Below the pieces are notes generated by a model. That model searched no databases. It was not told where the DNA came from and saw nothing but the letters and a program-made list of their open reading frames with translations. A stretch of DNA of 42,915 nucleotides from Propionivibrio sp. (GTDB lineage: Bacteria; Pseudomonadota; Gammaproteobacteria; Burkholderiales; Rhodocyclaceae): NCBI RefSeq assembly GCF_029255185.1, contig NZ_JAPUVO010000061.1, positions 1 to 42,915 on the forward strand, given 5' to 3'. The position numbers and the translations under genes are program-made. Position 1 is the first letter of the stretch. Every line of letters starts with the position of its first letter. Shown here one piece after another: positions 8,572 through 18,101 of the stretch.

Positions 8572-8949
8572 ATGATCGACAACCCCGTTCGCTGGTTTGA
8601 AATTTACGTGCAGGATATGGCGCGTGCAAAATCGTTCTATGAATCCGTCTTCCAGGTAAAGCTCGAAAAACTCAATACCCCAGATGCTGAAATTGAAATG
8701 TGGGCCTTTCCGATGCAGATGGGGCGCATGGGGATCACCGGTTCGCTGGTCAAGATGAACGGCGTTCCTTCAGGAGGCAACAGTACGCTGGTGTACTTCG
8801 CTTGCGAGGATTGTGCAGTCGAGGCGGCGCGTATCGCGCAATTCGGTGGGCGCGTTGAGCGGGCGAAGTTTTCCATCGGCGAGTACGGCTTCATTGCGCT
8901 GACGCTCGATAGCGAGGGGAACATGATCGGTCTACATTCGATGCAATAG
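8572..8949 (+). CDS. VOC (glyoxalase-fold) family protein
   Basis: The 125-residue protein has the paired beta-alpha-beta-beta-beta modules of the vicinal-oxygen-chelate family: VRWFEIYVQDMARAKSFYES at the N-terminus and a second half ending NMIGLHSMQ. Potential metal ligands are few, and an active dioxygenase or glyoxalase cannot be assigned. It resembles short VOC proteins seen in many proteobacteria as predicted enzymes. A strong AAAGGAG precedes the start. It is 23 bases after dolP and could be on the same transcript. The substrate is unknown. Confidence 0.85.
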   Translation: MIDNPVRWFEIYVQDMARAKSFYESVFQVKLEKLNTPDAEIEMWAFPMQMGRMGITGSLVKMNGVPSGGNSTLVYFACEDCAVEAARIAQFGGRVERAKFSIGEYGFIALTLDSEGNMIGLHSMQ

Positions 8950-8966
8950 CGTGTGGCATTCGCAGG

Positions 8967-10856
8967 CTAAATGACGACCTGTGAGCCCAACTCAACGACC
9001 CGGTTCGACGGAATCTTGAAGAAGGCGGTGAGACTGCTGGCGTTGCGGAACATGACGGCGAACAGCAGAATGCGCCAATACGCCATTGCTCCGCCGAAGC
9101 GCGGAACCAGCGTCTCTCTGCCGAGGAAGAATGAAGTGTCCATCATGTCGAATTCCAGCCCGAAATGTGCGCACAGGGCGAGCGCCGCCGGCAGGTCAGG
9201 CTCATCCTTGAAACCATACTGGACCGTCACCTGCCAGAAGCGCTCACCAAGCTCAGCAACCTCGACCCGGTCAATCTCGGGCACATAGGGCACGTCAAAG
9301 ATGCGGATGGTGACGATCACCATGCGCTCGTGCAGCACCTTGTAGTGCTTTAAACTGTGCAGCATGGCGCGCGGCACGCCTTGCGGCCGGCCGGTCATGA
9401 AGACGGCGGTTCCCGGAACGCGCGCCGCGCCACCCAGCGCCAGACTTTCGATGAAAGGCGCGAGTTCGATCGCGTCCTGCCCCAGTTTGTCGTGCAGCAG
9501 TTCGCGTCCCCGCTTCCACGTCGTCAGCACGGCGAAGACGAGCAGACCGAAAGCCAGCGGGAACCAGCCGCCAGCGATAATTTTGGTCGAATTGGCCGAG
9601 AAGAAGGCCATGTCAATCAGCACAAAAGGCAGAATGCAGCAGAATGCCTGCCAGGATTTCCATCCCCACTGATTGCGGGCGACGACAAAAACCAGCAGGT
9701 TGGTGATCAGCATGGTGCCGGTGACGGCGATGCCATAGGCCGCCGCAAGATTGCTTGACGAGCCAAAGCCGAGCACCAGAGCGATCACCGAAGCGAGCAG
9801 CAACCAGTTGATGGCTGGCAGATAGATCTGGCCCATCTCACTTTCCGAGGTGTGACGCACCTGAAAGCACGGCAAATAGCCCAGTTGCATGGCCTGCAAG
9901 GTCATCGAAAAAGCGCCGGAAATCACCGCCTGCGAAGCAATGACGGTAGCCACGGTAGATAGCATAACCAGCGGGAAAAGCGCCCAGCCAGGCGCCAGCA
10001 GATAAAACGGATTTTCGATTGTTGCCGGGTCGCTCAGGAGCAGTGCGCCCTGGCCGAAATAATTGAGCAGCAAGGCCGGCAATACCATGGCGAACCAGGC
10101 CCGTTGAATCGGCTTGCGCCCGAAGTGCCCCATGTCGGCGTACAGCGCCTCGCCGCCAGTGAGGACCAGAACCACCGCGCCAAGCGAGAAAAAACCCAGG
10201 CGCGGATTAGTGATCAAAAAGCACGCGCCCCAAACCGGATTGAGCGCCCGCATGACACCCGGTTCAGCAATGATATTGATCAAACCGAGCACGGCCAGTA
10301 CGCCGAACCAGATCAGCATCACCGGCCCGAACAAGCGGCCAACGCTAGCCGTTCCGTGACGCTGGAGGACGAAAAGAAAAACCAGAACGAGCAGCACCAG
10401 CGGAATGACAAATGGTTTGAAGGTCGGAGTCATGACCTCGAGCCCCTCGACTGCCGAGAGCACCGAAATGGCCGGGGTGATCACCCCGTCGCCATAAAAC
10501 AACGCGGCGCCGAAGAGACCGAGGGTGACAATCGCATTGCGTCGCCAAGAGCCCTCCTTTTCCTTGTGCAAAGCCAGCGCCATCAGGGCCATGATGCCAC
10601 CTTCGCCGCGGTTGTCGGCGCGCATGATGAAGAGGACGTACTTGCCGGTCACCACCATCATCAAGGCCCAGAAAACCAGCGACAGGATGCCGAGCACGTT
10701 ATCCGTGGTGATCGGTATCGGGTGATGCGGACTGCCGAAGACCTCCTTGAGGGCATAGAGCGGGCTGGTGCCGATATCGCCATAAACGACGCCGAGCGCA
10801 GCGAGCGCTAGAGCATTGAGTCGTTTTCGGTCAGACGGTGCTGAATGACTCATCAA
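8967..10856 (-). CDS. kup: Low-affinity K+ transporter Kup
   Basis: Kup is an inner-membrane K+ uptake system of the HAK/KUP/KT type, driven by the proton gradient. The 629-residue protein starts with the family signature GVVYGDIGTSPLYALKEVF (about residues 22-40), shows about twelve hydrophobic segments up to residue 470, and has a hydrophilic cytosolic C-terminal part of about 160 residues. Other family marks are FYGDGVITPAISVLSAVEG and LYADMGHFG. The length is normal. It lies downstream of kdpE and a kdpD-like kinase on the same strand with 57 bases between. No kdpFABC genes are in the window. Confidence 0.96.
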   Translation of the reverse strand: MMSHSAPSDRKRLNALALAALGVVYGDIGTSPLYALKEVFGSPHHPIPITTDNVLGILSLVFWALMMVVTGKYVLFIMRADNRGEGGIMALMALALHKEKEGSWRRNAIVTLGLFGAALFYGDGVITPAISVLSAVEGLEVMTPTFKPFVIPLVLLVLVFLFVLQRHGTASVGRLFGPVMLIWFGVLAVLGLINIIAEPGVMRALNPVWGACFLITNPRLGFFSLGAVVLVLTGGEALYADMGHFGRKPIQRAWFAMVLPALLLNYFGQGALLLSDPATIENPFYLLAPGWALFPLVMLSTVATVIASQAVISGAFSMTLQAMQLGYLPCFQVRHTSESEMGQIYLPAINWLLLASVIALVLGFGSSSNLAAAYGIAVTGTMLITNLLVFVVARNQWGWKSWQAFCCILPFVLIDMAFFSANSTKIIAGGWFPLAFGLLVFAVLTTWKRGRELLHDKLGQDAIELAPFIESLALGGAARVPGTAVFMTGRPQGVPRAMLHSLKHYKVLHERMVIVTIRIFDVPYVPEIDRVEVAELGERFWQVTVQYGFKDEPDLPAALALCAHFGLEFDMMDTSFFLGRETLVPRFGGAMAYWRILLFAVMFRNASSLTAFFKIPSNRVVELGSQVVI

Positions 10857-10913
10857 ATGGATCCGGAAAGATTGAACCTGAAACTCATTTACTCATCGCA
10901 AAGACGACTGAAA

Positions 10914-11627
10914 TCACGGCAAGAAGCGGTAGCCGACACCGGTTTCGGTCAGTAGATACTTTGGTTGCGTCGGGTCGTCTTCGAGTTTCTGGCGCAGGTG
11001 GCCGACATAAACCCGCAGGTAGTGATAGCTCTCGACACTTGACGCTCCCCACACGTCGCGCAGCAGGTGACGCTGGGTCATGACCTTGCCGGTATTGGCC
11101 AGCAGTACGCAGAGCAGGCGATATTCGATCGGCGTCAGGTGCACCACTGCGCCGCTACGCGTTACAAGGCGTCGCGAGAGATCGACCCGCACCGCGCCAA
11201 AGTCGATGATCGGTGTCGCCGCCTCGCCGCCCCGACTCTGTCGTCGCAGCAGGGCGCGCGCCCGGGCGCGCAGTTCGCCCACGCCAAAAGGCTTGGTTAG
11301 ATAGTCGTCGGCGCCGACGTCGAGCGCCTGGATCTTGTCCTTTTCGTGCGCACGCGCCGAAAGAACGAGGATAGGCACATCCGACCAGCCGCGCAGGTGA
11401 CCGATGAAATCGATGCCGTTGCCATCGGGCAGACCGAGATCAAGAATCACCAGATCGGGCTTCTGCTCACCTGATTGAAGCAGGCCCTGCGCCGATGTTG
11501 CCGCCTCAAAGACGCGGCAGCCCTCGTCTTCAAGCGCTGTGCGCACAAAGCGGCGAATCAGCATTTCGTCCTCGACGATCAGGACCACTGGGGCGACACG
11601 TGCACATTCGTTCAAAATTTCGCTCAC
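10914..11627 (-). CDS. kdpE: KdpE-like response regulator
   Basis: This is an OmpR-family DNA-binding regulator, partner of the adjacent kinase. The receiver domain (about 13-125) has the acidic pair E19/D20, phospho-acceptor D63 in LVILDLGLPDG, and K in YLTKPFG. The C-terminal winged helix (about 138-235) ends with DPTQPKYLLTETGVGYRF, typical of KdpE. In E. coli KdpE activates the Kdp K+ pump genes; here the gene downstream is kup instead. The start overlaps the kinase stop by four bases (ATGA), so the pair is translationally coupled. Assignment as KdpE rests on overall similarity and the kup/kdpD context. Confidence 0.88.
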   Translation of the reverse strand: MSEILNECARVAPVVLIVEDEMLIRRFVRTALEDEGCRVFEAATSAQGLLQSGEQKPDLVILDLGLPDGNGIDFIGHLRGWSDVPILVLSARAHEKDKIQALDVGADDYLTKPFGVGELRARARALLRRQSRGGEAATPIIDFGAVRVDLSRRLVTRSGAVVHLTPIEYRLLCVLLANTGKVMTQRHLLRDVWGASSVESYHYLRVYVGHLRQKLEDDPTQPKYLLTETGVGYRFLP

Positions 11628-13156
11628 GGCTGGCGCTCGCCATGCTGGAAAATGACGTCCTCTTCGATAAGCGGCGGCAGGCCAAGAGGCAGGCTAAAGG
11701 TCACACAAGCACCGCCCGGTGCGCGATTGGCCGCCGTAATCGTACCGGCATGGGCGTCAATAATGGCTTTGCAAATCGCCAGACCAAGGCCGACGCCCGG
11801 GGTGGACGACTCCAGCTCGCCACGCACGAACATCTCGAACGTTGCGCTGTTTTTTTCCACGGCAAAGCCCTGCCCGCTATCGCAGACGGCGACCTCAACC
11901 CTGTCGTCCCGCGCCTGCACGACGATCTCGATGGGTGAACCCGGCGGTGAATATTTCGCGGCATTTTCCAACAGATTGCAGAGCACCCGTTCAATCAGCA
12001 CGGCGTCAAACTCGACCAGCGGGAAATCCTTGGCCAGCGACACCTTGACCGGGTGCTCGGCCAGCGCGCGGCCGAGCAGCTTGATGCTGGCGCCGATGAC
12101 TTCCTCAATGGGCTGCCATTCTTTTTGCAGCGTTATGTCGCCTGCATGCAGACGAGCCATGTCGAGCAGATTGCCGACCAGGCCGGCCAGCCGTTCGGCC
12201 TGCTGGCGAATGGCTTCGGCCGTTTCCTGCGCCACCTCGCCCAGCGGCGGTTTACTGACGGTCAGCGAATCGGCCAGCCCAACCAGCGCCGTCAGCGGGG
12301 TGCGCAGGTCGTGCGAAATGGCGGAAAGAATCGAGCTGCGCAGGCGTTCCGAAACCACCTGCACTTGGGTATGCTGGGCGACCTCGACGTAATGCAGGCG
12401 CTCGACGGCAATGGCGGCCAGCGAAGCCATCGTTTCCAGCCGCTCGCGCTGGTCGAGCAAAGTCTCGGCACAAGAATCCGCCGGCACCACCGCGATGACG
12501 CCACGCACGCGCATTGGCGCCTTCAACGGCAGGTAGAGAACGGCGTAGCCGCTGTCGGCCAGTTGCGGGCATTCGACGGGTTTGCCACCGTCAAAGCTCA
12601 TGATCGCCAAGCGCGGCTCGATCTGCAAACGGACGTCTTGCTGCCCGGCGCAGGGCTGCAAACTGCCCGTGCTGTCGGGCAGAAGAATCATGGCATCGGC
12701 GTCAAGCACGCTGCGCAGGAACTTGCGCGTGATTTCGGCGACCTGCTCGACCATAAGCGCCCCCGACAGGTCGCGCGCCATTTCGTAGAGTGCACGTGAT
12801 CGCAGGGCCTCGCGGTCTGATTCATCGGCCTGCTGGCGCAGACCGCCGGTCAGCCGGCCAGTAATGAGCGCCACGGCAAGCATGACGACAAAAGTGACCA
12901 GATACTGCCCATCTTGCACTTCAAGGGAAAAGCGCGGCGGAACGAAGAAGAAATCAAACAGCCCGACACTGAGGAAGGCAGCCAGCAAGGCCGCTTCCAG
13001 ACCGAGGCTGACCGCAACGAGCAGCACCGTGAGCAGAAATAGCATCACGATATTGGCCGGATCCAGAAAACCGAGCAAAGGCGTAGCGATCAGCGTCGTT
13101 GCCGCGCAGGCGAGGACAGCCAATACGAAGCGCTGCCAAGTGGCAAGTGAGGACAT
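11624..13156 (-). CDS. kdpD: KdpD-like sensor histidine kinase lacking the N-terminal KdpD/USP region
   Basis: The protein aligns with the C-terminal part of KdpD: four hydrophobic segments of the DUF4118 module (with DFFFVPPRFSLEVQDGQYLV), a GAF-like region, a HisKA domain with the phospho-His in ISHDLRTPLTALVG, and a HATPase domain (NLLENAAKYSPPGSPIEI, then GVGLGLAICKAI). Full KdpD is close to 900 residues; this one has about 510 and lacks the N-terminal KdpD and universal-stress modules. The frame is open to 13303, but the extra residues overlap the next gene and look non-native. ATG 13156 or 13162 after CGGGAAA is preferred. Without the cytosolic N-terminal module, ligand control may differ from that of E. 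coli KdpD. Confidence 0.85.
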   Translation of the reverse strand: MSSLATWQRFVLAVLACAATTLIATPLLGFLDPANIVMLFLLTVLLVAVSLGLEAALLAAFLSVGLFDFFFVPPRFSLEVQDGQYLVTFVVMLAVALITGRLTGGLRQQADESDREALRSRALYEMARDLSGALMVEQVAEITRKFLRSVLDADAMILLPDSTGSLQPCAGQQDVRLQIEPRLAIMSFDGGKPVECPQLADSGYAVLYLPLKAPMRVRGVIAVVPADSCAETLLDQRERLETMASLAAIAVERLHYVEVAQHTQVQVVSERLRSSILSAISHDLRTPLTALVGLADSLTVSKPPLGEVAQETAEAIRQQAERLAGLVGNLLDMARLHAGDITLQKEWQPIEEVIGASIKLLGRALAEHPVKVSLAKDFPLVEFDAVLIERVLCNLLENAAKYSPPGSPIEIVVQARDDRVEVAVCDSGQGFAVEKNSATFEMFVRGELESSTPGVGLGLAICKAIIDAHAGTITAANRAPGGACVTFSLPLGLPPLIEEDVIFQHGERQP

Positions 13157-13250
13157 CGTCATTTTCCCGAATAATCCGCCTGCAATCAAGCGTTCGGCGA
13201 TTGTCCCGCGCTGAAAGTAAAAATGGTGTAAAGATTGGGCTGGCGAAACA

Positions 13251-13727
13251 TCAATCGAAGTAGCTGCGCGCCGCTTCGAAACGCTGAGCGTAGTAGTTGG
13301 CATTCATCTGATCGATGCGCACCCGGCCGTTACCCGAAGGTGCGTGGACGAAGCGGTTTTCTCCGATATAAACACCGACGTGCGAGAACGGTGCGTTGCG
13401 CGTATTGAAGAAAACCAGGTCGCCCGGACGTAGGCTGGCGCGCTCGATCGGGCGACCCTTGCCAGCAATGTCGGCGGCGCTGCCGCCAATCTTCAGCCCC
13501 GCGCCATGGCGGTAGATGTAGGACACCATACCGCTACAGTCGAGCCCGGCTTCAGGATTCTTTCCGCCAAAACGGTAGCCGGTGTCGATCAGGCCGAGAG
13601 CGAACAACGCAACTTCATTGCCCTTCTCGCTGAAAGCGGCGCGCTGGGCATCGGGCGGAGGTGGTGCGCTCGCGCACGCCGCTAGAAGCAGGAGCAGCCC
13701 ACCGGCGATCAGAGTTCGGATCTGCAT
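13251..13727 (-). CDS. NlpC/P60-family peptidoglycan hydrolase lipoprotein
   Basis: The predicted product is a 158-residue lipoprotein with a signal ending L-A-A-C (near residue 18) and an NlpC/P60 cysteine-peptidase domain that cuts D-glutamyl-meso-diaminopimelate bonds in cell-wall peptides. The catalytic Cys is in LDCSGMVSYIYR, the His in FSHVGVYIG, and the third polar residue is the His in FVHAPSG. It is similar to Spr/MepS in size. The frame is open further upstream to 13763, but that start gives a poor signal sequence and overlaps the dienelactone hydrolase stop. The start at 13727 is preferred. Confidence 0.88.
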   Translation of the reverse strand: MQIRTLIAGGLLLLLAACASAPPPPDAQRAAFSEKGNEVALFALGLIDTGYRFGGKNPEAGLDCSGMVSYIYRHGAGLKIGGSAADIAGKGRPIERASLRPGDLVFFNTRNAPFSHVGVYIGENRFVHAPSGNGRVRIDQMNANYYAQRFEAARSYFD

Positions 13728-13738
13728 AACAATCGCTG

Positions 13739-14629
13739 CTACACCCCGTTCTGCTTGAACCATGCGAGCAGCCGCTGCCAGCCGTCGGCGGCTTCCTGCG
13801 GGCGATAGCTTGGCCGGTAATCGGCGTGAAAGGCGTGCGGGGCGTCAGCATAAACGTGGATCGCTGATGCCTTGCTGGCCGCATTGCCGGAATCGACTAG
13901 CGCCTTGCGCATCTGTTCCAGCGAATCGAGCGGAATACCCTGGTCCTGCCCGCCGTAAAGCCCCAGCACCGGCCCCTTCAACTGGTCGGCAATATCGATC
14001 GGATTTTTCGGGGTCAGATCGCTGACCGGCCCGACGATGCGTCCGTACCACGCCACGCCGGCCTTTACCTGCGGGTTGTGCGCGGCGTACAACCAGGTGA
14101 TGCGTCCGCCCCAACAAAAGCCGGTGATGCCAAGTCGGGCGCTATCGCCGTCATGCGCTTTGGCCCAGGCGACGCAGGCGTCCAGATCGGCCAGCACCTG
14201 CGCGTCTGGCACCTTGCTGACCAGAGTGCTAATCAGTTCCTGAACATTGGTGTATTGCCGCGGGTCGCCCTGACGCGCATACAACTCGGGGGCGATGGCC
14301 AGATAGCCCTGCTTGGCGAGACGCCGGCAAACATCCTTGATGTGTTCGTGCACGCCAAAAACTTCCTGCACGACCAAAATGACCGGGAAATTGCTCCCTT
14401 TGGCTGGCTGAGCGCGGTAGGCGGGCATCTCGCCACCAGCGACGGGCACCTTGATCTCGCCAGCAATCAGGCCGCTGGCATTGGTGGTGATCACCGCTTG
14501 CGCCATAACCGGTTGCACCGCGAGCGCAAAACCCGCCCCCAGCGCCGAGACAATGAAACTGCGACGACCGAACGGAATAGCGGGAACGAGACTGTCAAAA
14601 TCAGCACTTGGCCTGGCATCTTGAATCAT
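13739..14629 (-). CDS. Dienelactone hydrolase family protein with Tat signal
   Basis: This alpha/beta hydrolase of the DLH family has a Cys-Asp-His triad: Cys in [10 protein letters not shown], Asp in YGGQDQGIP and His in [10 protein letters not shown]. The 296-residue protein has an N-terminal [18 protein letters not shown] stretch after about 20 residues, which fits a twin-arginine signal, with a likely cut after VMAQA. The mature enzyme would therefore be periplasmic. The substrate is not readable; carboxymethylenebutenolidase is only the family's founding activity. GAGGAAA precedes the start. It is divergent from the MaoC gene and followed by the NlpC/P60 gene. Confidence 0.88.
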   Translation of the reverse strand: MIQDARPSADFDSLVPAIPFGRRSFIVSALGAGFALAVQPVMAQAVITTNASGLIAGEIKVPVAGGEMPAYRAQPAKGSNFPVILVVQEVFGVHEHIKDVCRRLAKQGYLAIAPELYARQGDPRQYTNVQELISTLVSKVPDAQVLADLDACVAWAKAHDGDSARLGITGFCWGGRITWLYAAHNPQVKAGVAWYGRIVGPVSDLTPKNPIDIADQLKGPVLGLYGGQDQGIPLDSLEQMRKALVDSGNAASKASAIHVYADAPHAFHADYRPSYRPQEAADGWQRLLAWFKQNGV

Positions 14630-14702
14630 GTGTATTTCCTCGGCAGGTGAGAGGTTTGTGTATCATGGGAAAACCTGAATTCCATGGACACGGAGAAGCG
14701 CA

Positions 14703-15131
14703 ATGAATTCCCTTGGCGGCTACAACATCGAAGATCTGCAACCCGGCATGAGCGCCAGTGTGGCGAAAACAGTCACCGAAGCCGACGTGGTACTGTTTGC
14801 CGGAATCTCGACCGACGTCAATCCAGTACATCTGGACGAAGAGTTTGCAAAAACAACCCAGTTTGGCGGACGCATTGCGCAGGGCATGCTGTCTGCCGGT
14901 TTCATCTCGGCCGTGCTGGCCAACAAACTGCCCGGCCCAGGCACCGTCTATCTTGGGCAGACGCTTAAATTCAAGGCGCCGGTGCGCATTGGCGATACCG
15001 TCCGGGCGACCGTCACGGTGCGTGAAGTCACCACTGGCAAACGACGCTGCGTCCTCGACTCGGTGTGTTCGGTTAATGGCAAAACCGTGATTGAAGGCGA
15101 ATCGACGATGTATTGCACGACTGCGGCTTGA
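14703..15131 (+). CDS. phaJ: MaoC-like (R)-specific enoyl-CoA hydratase
   Basis: The 142-residue protein is a single hot-dog MaoC domain. Catalytic residues sit in the family motif FAGISTDVNPVHLDEEFA (about 32-49, with Asp and His) and the following GRIAQGMLSAG. PhaJ makes (R)-3-hydroxyacyl-CoA from beta-oxidation intermediates for polyhydroxyalkanoate synthesis; short MaoC proteins may also act in fatty-acid or ethylmalonyl-type routes. No PHA synthase is in the window, so the PHA role is inference. GGAG precedes the start by eight bases. It is convergent with the hemerythrin-GGDEF gene, with 11 bases between the stops. Confidence 0.85.
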   Translation: MNSLGGYNIEDLQPGMSASVAKTVTEADVVLFAGISTDVNPVHLDEEFAKTTQFGGRIAQGMLSAGFISAVLANKLPGPGTVYLGQTLKFKAPVRIGDTVRATVTVREVTTGKRRCVLDSVCSVNGKTVIEGESTMYCTTAA

Positions 15132-15142
15132 GCCTCGAAACT

Positions 15143-16297
15143 TCAGTTCGCCGCCAGGCAGACCCGGTTGCGGCCCTGCTGCTTGGCGGCGTACAGCGCC
15201 TGATCAGCCGCCGCCACGGCCTGACTGGCCTGCGACTGCCGTTCAGGCAGGAGCGAGGCCACGCCGATGCTCACCGTCACGTACTCAGCCACCGTTGATG
15301 CACAGTGCGCAATGTTCAGCGCAGATACCGCCGCACAAATACTGAGCGCGACTTTGTGCGCGCCCTGAATCGCCGTGTTCGGCAGAACCACGACAAATTC
15401 CTCGCCGCCATAGCGCGCCAGCAGGTCCACCGACCGCACCATCTTGGCTGCCGCGGCCCTGGCTACCGCTTGCAGGCAGGCATCTCCGGCCTGGTGCCCG
15501 TAATGATCGTTGTAGTTTTTGAAAAAATCGACATCGATCATCAGCAGAGCGACCGGACTGCGTTCACGAATGCCACGATTCCAGTCCTCACTGAGCCGGG
15601 CGTCAAAAAAATCCCGGTTGGCGATACCGAGCAAACCATCCGTCTGCGCATAAACTTCGAGTTTCTGGTTGGCCACCATCAACGCCGCGTTGGCCTGTTG
15701 CAACTCGGCGGTGCGCGCGGCAACCCTTTGTTCAAGAAAACGGTTTGCCGAAATCAGCTCAAGATTCAAACGGAACACCACCTGGTAAGTGTTGCGCAGC
15801 GCCTTGATCATGGCCTCGGCGCTCTTGTCCCGGGGCCTGAGCAATTCCAGTTCAAAGGCCCGCTCCGGCGTCTCATCTCGGCCGATCGAGTCCAGTTGTC
15901 GCGCCATCGACTGATCAACACCGAGAACGTGTGCACACAACCAGGAGGTCAGAAAGGACAGGAAGACTTCCGCCGGGTTGCTCAGTGCCGCCCGGGCGCC
16001 CCACAAGGCGCGCACCTGCCCGATGAAATCATCATGCAGTTTGAGGTGCAGCATGACGTGCCGGGCATCAACGCCCTGCCCCTGCATCAAGGCCTGCTCG
16101 ACCGTAAAGTGATGCTGCGCATAGTCCATCAACTGCGAAAAAACGCTTTCCACGGTATTGTCGGCCGTCCCCTGCTCCCCCTCCCTCTCCGTCAGTGATT
16201 CACTCAACCGGTTGAACAGATCAACCAGCCCGTGGTGCTGCTCATCAATCGGACCGACGCCGGTATAAAACTCTTCCCCCCATACGAAGGTTTGCAT
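15143..16297 (-). CDS. Hemerythrin-GGDEF diguanylate cyclase
   Basis: The 384-residue protein joins an N-terminal bacteriohemerythrin domain (about 1-135) to a C-terminal GGDEF domain (about 215-384) through a helical linker. The di-iron ligands are visible: H in IDEQHHGLVDLF, HHFTVEQ with a Glu, H-x-x-x-H near HLKLHDDF, and HVLGVD. The cyclase carries the active motif YGGEEFVVVL and an R-S-V-D inhibitory site five residues upstream, so product feedback by c-di-GMP is likely. Hemerythrin binds O2 (and NO), so this protein should couple oxygen or redox state to c-di-GMP in the cytoplasm. No membrane segment is present. It is 33 bases downstream of the Aer-like chemoreceptor. Confidence 0.93.
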   Translation of the reverse strand: MQTFVWGEEFYTGVGPIDEQHHGLVDLFNRLSESLTEREGEQGTADNTVESVFSQLMDYAQHHFTVEQALMQGQGVDARHVMLHLKLHDDFIGQVRALWGARAALSNPAEVFLSFLTSWLCAHVLGVDQSMARQLDSIGRDETPERAFELELLRPRDKSAEAMIKALRNTYQVVFRLNLELISANRFLEQRVAARTAELQQANAALMVANQKLEVYAQTDGLLGIANRDFFDARLSEDWNRGIRERSPVALLMIDVDFFKNYNDHYGHQAGDACLQAVARAAAAKMVRSVDLLARYGGEEFVVVLPNTAIQGAHKVALSICAAVSALNIAHCASTVAEYVTVSIGVASLLPERQSQASQAVAAADQALYAAKQQGRNRVCLAAN

Positions 16298-16330
16298 GAC
16301 TCGACCTTAGCGTGCCTTTGAGAAAGTCGC

Positions 16331-17953
16331 TCAGCGCATGAAGCGGAAGTAGGCAATCAACTGCCGCAAGCTCGAAGCACCGGCCTTCATCTCCACTGTT
16401 TTCTCGGTCACCGCGGAAATCGCCACGGTTGTCTTCTCGATACCGGCGACGATGTCCTCGACCTGGCCGGCGATTTCATTCCCCGCGGCCGCCTGCTGAC
16501 GCGTTCCGTCGGAAATATGCCGGGAAATAGACGCTACTTCCTCGCCGTGGTGGGCTACCGAATCGAGCCCGCTACGCGCCGAGTTCATCGCCACATCGGT
16601 ACTGGCGACGTGTGTTCCCGCCGCTTCCATAGTGCCCAGCACAAGTTGCGTAACACGCTGAATCTCCTGAACGCTGGTCGCAATCTCAATCGTTTGCCGG
16701 CTTGATTGCTCGGCCAGTTTCCTTACCTCATCCGCCACCACGGCAAAACCGCGGCCCGCTTCTCCGGCTCGCGCCGCCTCGATGGCGGCATTCAGTGCCA
16801 GCAGGTTCGTTTGATCAGCAATACCGCGAATGACATGGCTGACGCGATCAATGGCAAGGATGGACTGGGAAAGCTCAGCCATCGTCTTGCTGGCATCCCC
16901 AACGGTAGACACGACATTGGCCGTCGCCGCCATGCTTTGGCCCATGCTCGAAGACGCCTGGCCGAGCAATCCGTGCGATGCCTCAACGGCCTGCGTTGCC
17001 TGCTGCGCACTGTCGGCAATTTCATTGACTGAAGCGACCAGTTGCTCGACCGCAGCCGCAATGCGGCTCACGGCGTCGGATTGTGCCAATGTTACACGGC
17101 GGGTATTTTCCATTTCACTGCTCAGCGCCTGGGCACCCTCGCCCATCAGGTCAGCCGACTCGGAAATTTCGGCCATCATCGCCTTAATATGCGTCTGCAT
17201 GGTAATCAGTGAATTGTTGAGTTTGCCCAGCTCATCCTCGCGCGTCAGGGGGATATCGTCGGTCAGGTCGCCCTGAGCGATGTTGTCAAGTCGGCCAACA
17301 ATCCGGTCGATGACGGTCAGCACCTGACTTTGCCCGACTAGCAGCGCAATACTGGCAGCGATGCCGGTGATGCCAAAGAATTGAAGCAGCGTCCGGACTG
17401 CATCCGGCGAAAAGCCAATCGACGAACCGGATTGATAGACCACCCAGCCGACAATCTGCATACCCAGCAACAGAGAAACCAGGCCGTTGAGCTTGACTTT
17501 CAGTGAAATGCGTTTCCACCAGACCGTCTTCGGAAGCGACGCCTGGCCGTCTTTCAACTGTTGATAGAAGGCCTCGGCCTGCGCGATCTGCTGCTTGCTC
17601 GGTGCCGTGCGCACCGACATGTACCCGATGATTTCGCTGGCCTTGAGGACCGGGACAACCAGCGCATCAACCCAATAGAAATCACCGTTCTTGCACCGAT
17701 TTTTTACGATGCCGCGCCAGGGGCGCCCCTCCTTGACCGTATCCCACAGCCACTGAAAAGCGCCGGGCAGCATGTCCGGGTGACGAACCAGGTTGTGGTT
17801 CTTGCCAATCAATTCTTCGCGCGTAAAACCGCTTATCTTGACGAAGGTCTCGTTAACGTAAGTGATCGACCCTTTAAGATCGGTGCGTGAAACGATGTAG
17901 TGCCCTTTCGGAAACGGCACCTCAGTCGTGGTGATCGGCAGGTTGGTTTTCAT
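16331..17953 (-). CDS. PAS-containing Aer-type methyl-accepting chemotaxis protein
   Basis: The start at 17953 is preferred, with GGAGAG upstream; the frame runs on to 17989. The 540-residue protein has an N-terminal PAS domain of the Aer kind (about 20-115, with [20 protein letters not shown] and [14 protein letters not shown]), two close hydrophobic segments (about 155-175 and 190-210), a HAMP region and a long signalling domain with the conserved hairpin [20 protein letters not shown] and [14 protein letters not shown]. Aer binds FAD and senses redox or energy state for aerotaxis. It has no periplasmic ligand domain. The hemerythrin-GGDEF gene follows closely, suggesting a shared oxygen/redox response. 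Confidence 0.93.
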   Translation of the reverse strand: MKTNLPITTTEVPFPKGHYIVSRTDLKGSITYVNETFVKISGFTREELIGKNHNLVRHPDMLPGAFQWLWDTVKEGRPWRGIVKNRCKNGDFYWVDALVVPVLKASEIIGYMSVRTAPSKQQIAQAEAFYQQLKDGQASLPKTVWWKRISLKVKLNGLVSLLLGMQIVGWVVYQSGSSIGFSPDAVRTLLQFFGITGIAASIALLVGQSQVLTVIDRIVGRLDNIAQGDLTDDIPLTREDELGKLNNSLITMQTHIKAMMAEISESADLMGEGAQALSSEMENTRRVTLAQSDAVSRIAAAVEQLVASVNEIADSAQQATQAVEASHGLLGQASSSMGQSMAATANVVSTVGDASKTMAELSQSILAIDRVSHVIRGIADQTNLLALNAAIEAARAGEAGRGFAVVADEVRKLAEQSSRQTIEIATSVQEIQRVTQLVLGTMEAAGTHVASTDVAMNSARSGLDSVAHHGEEVASISRHISDGTRQQAAAGNEIAGQVEDIVAGIEKTTVAISAVTEKTVEMKAGASSLRQLIAYFRFMR

Positions 17954-18101
17954 AAACGACTCTCCATATTGGCGAATTGGTGTTACCAACCCGGATTCTC
18001 AGTCATATACGCCGGCTTGTCATGACATAATCGAAAGAGTAGCTGAAAAATAAGGCACTTGGGCCTCCGTAACCGTCAAAGCTCACATTCCCAAACCCAA
18101 C

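Noticed and set aside
10262-10290. FNR-type box near TTGATCAA
   Set aside because: The half-sites touch without the four-base spacer and the sequence is inside kup coding DNA.
10104-10811. Plus-strand open frame of 235 codons
   Set aside because: It is antisense to kup and has the His/Arg-rich composition of a complement frame.
13157-13303. N-terminal extension of the KdpD-like kinase to 13303
   Set aside because: It would overlap the NlpC/P60 gene, has no KdpD-domain similarity, and lacks a ribosome binding site.
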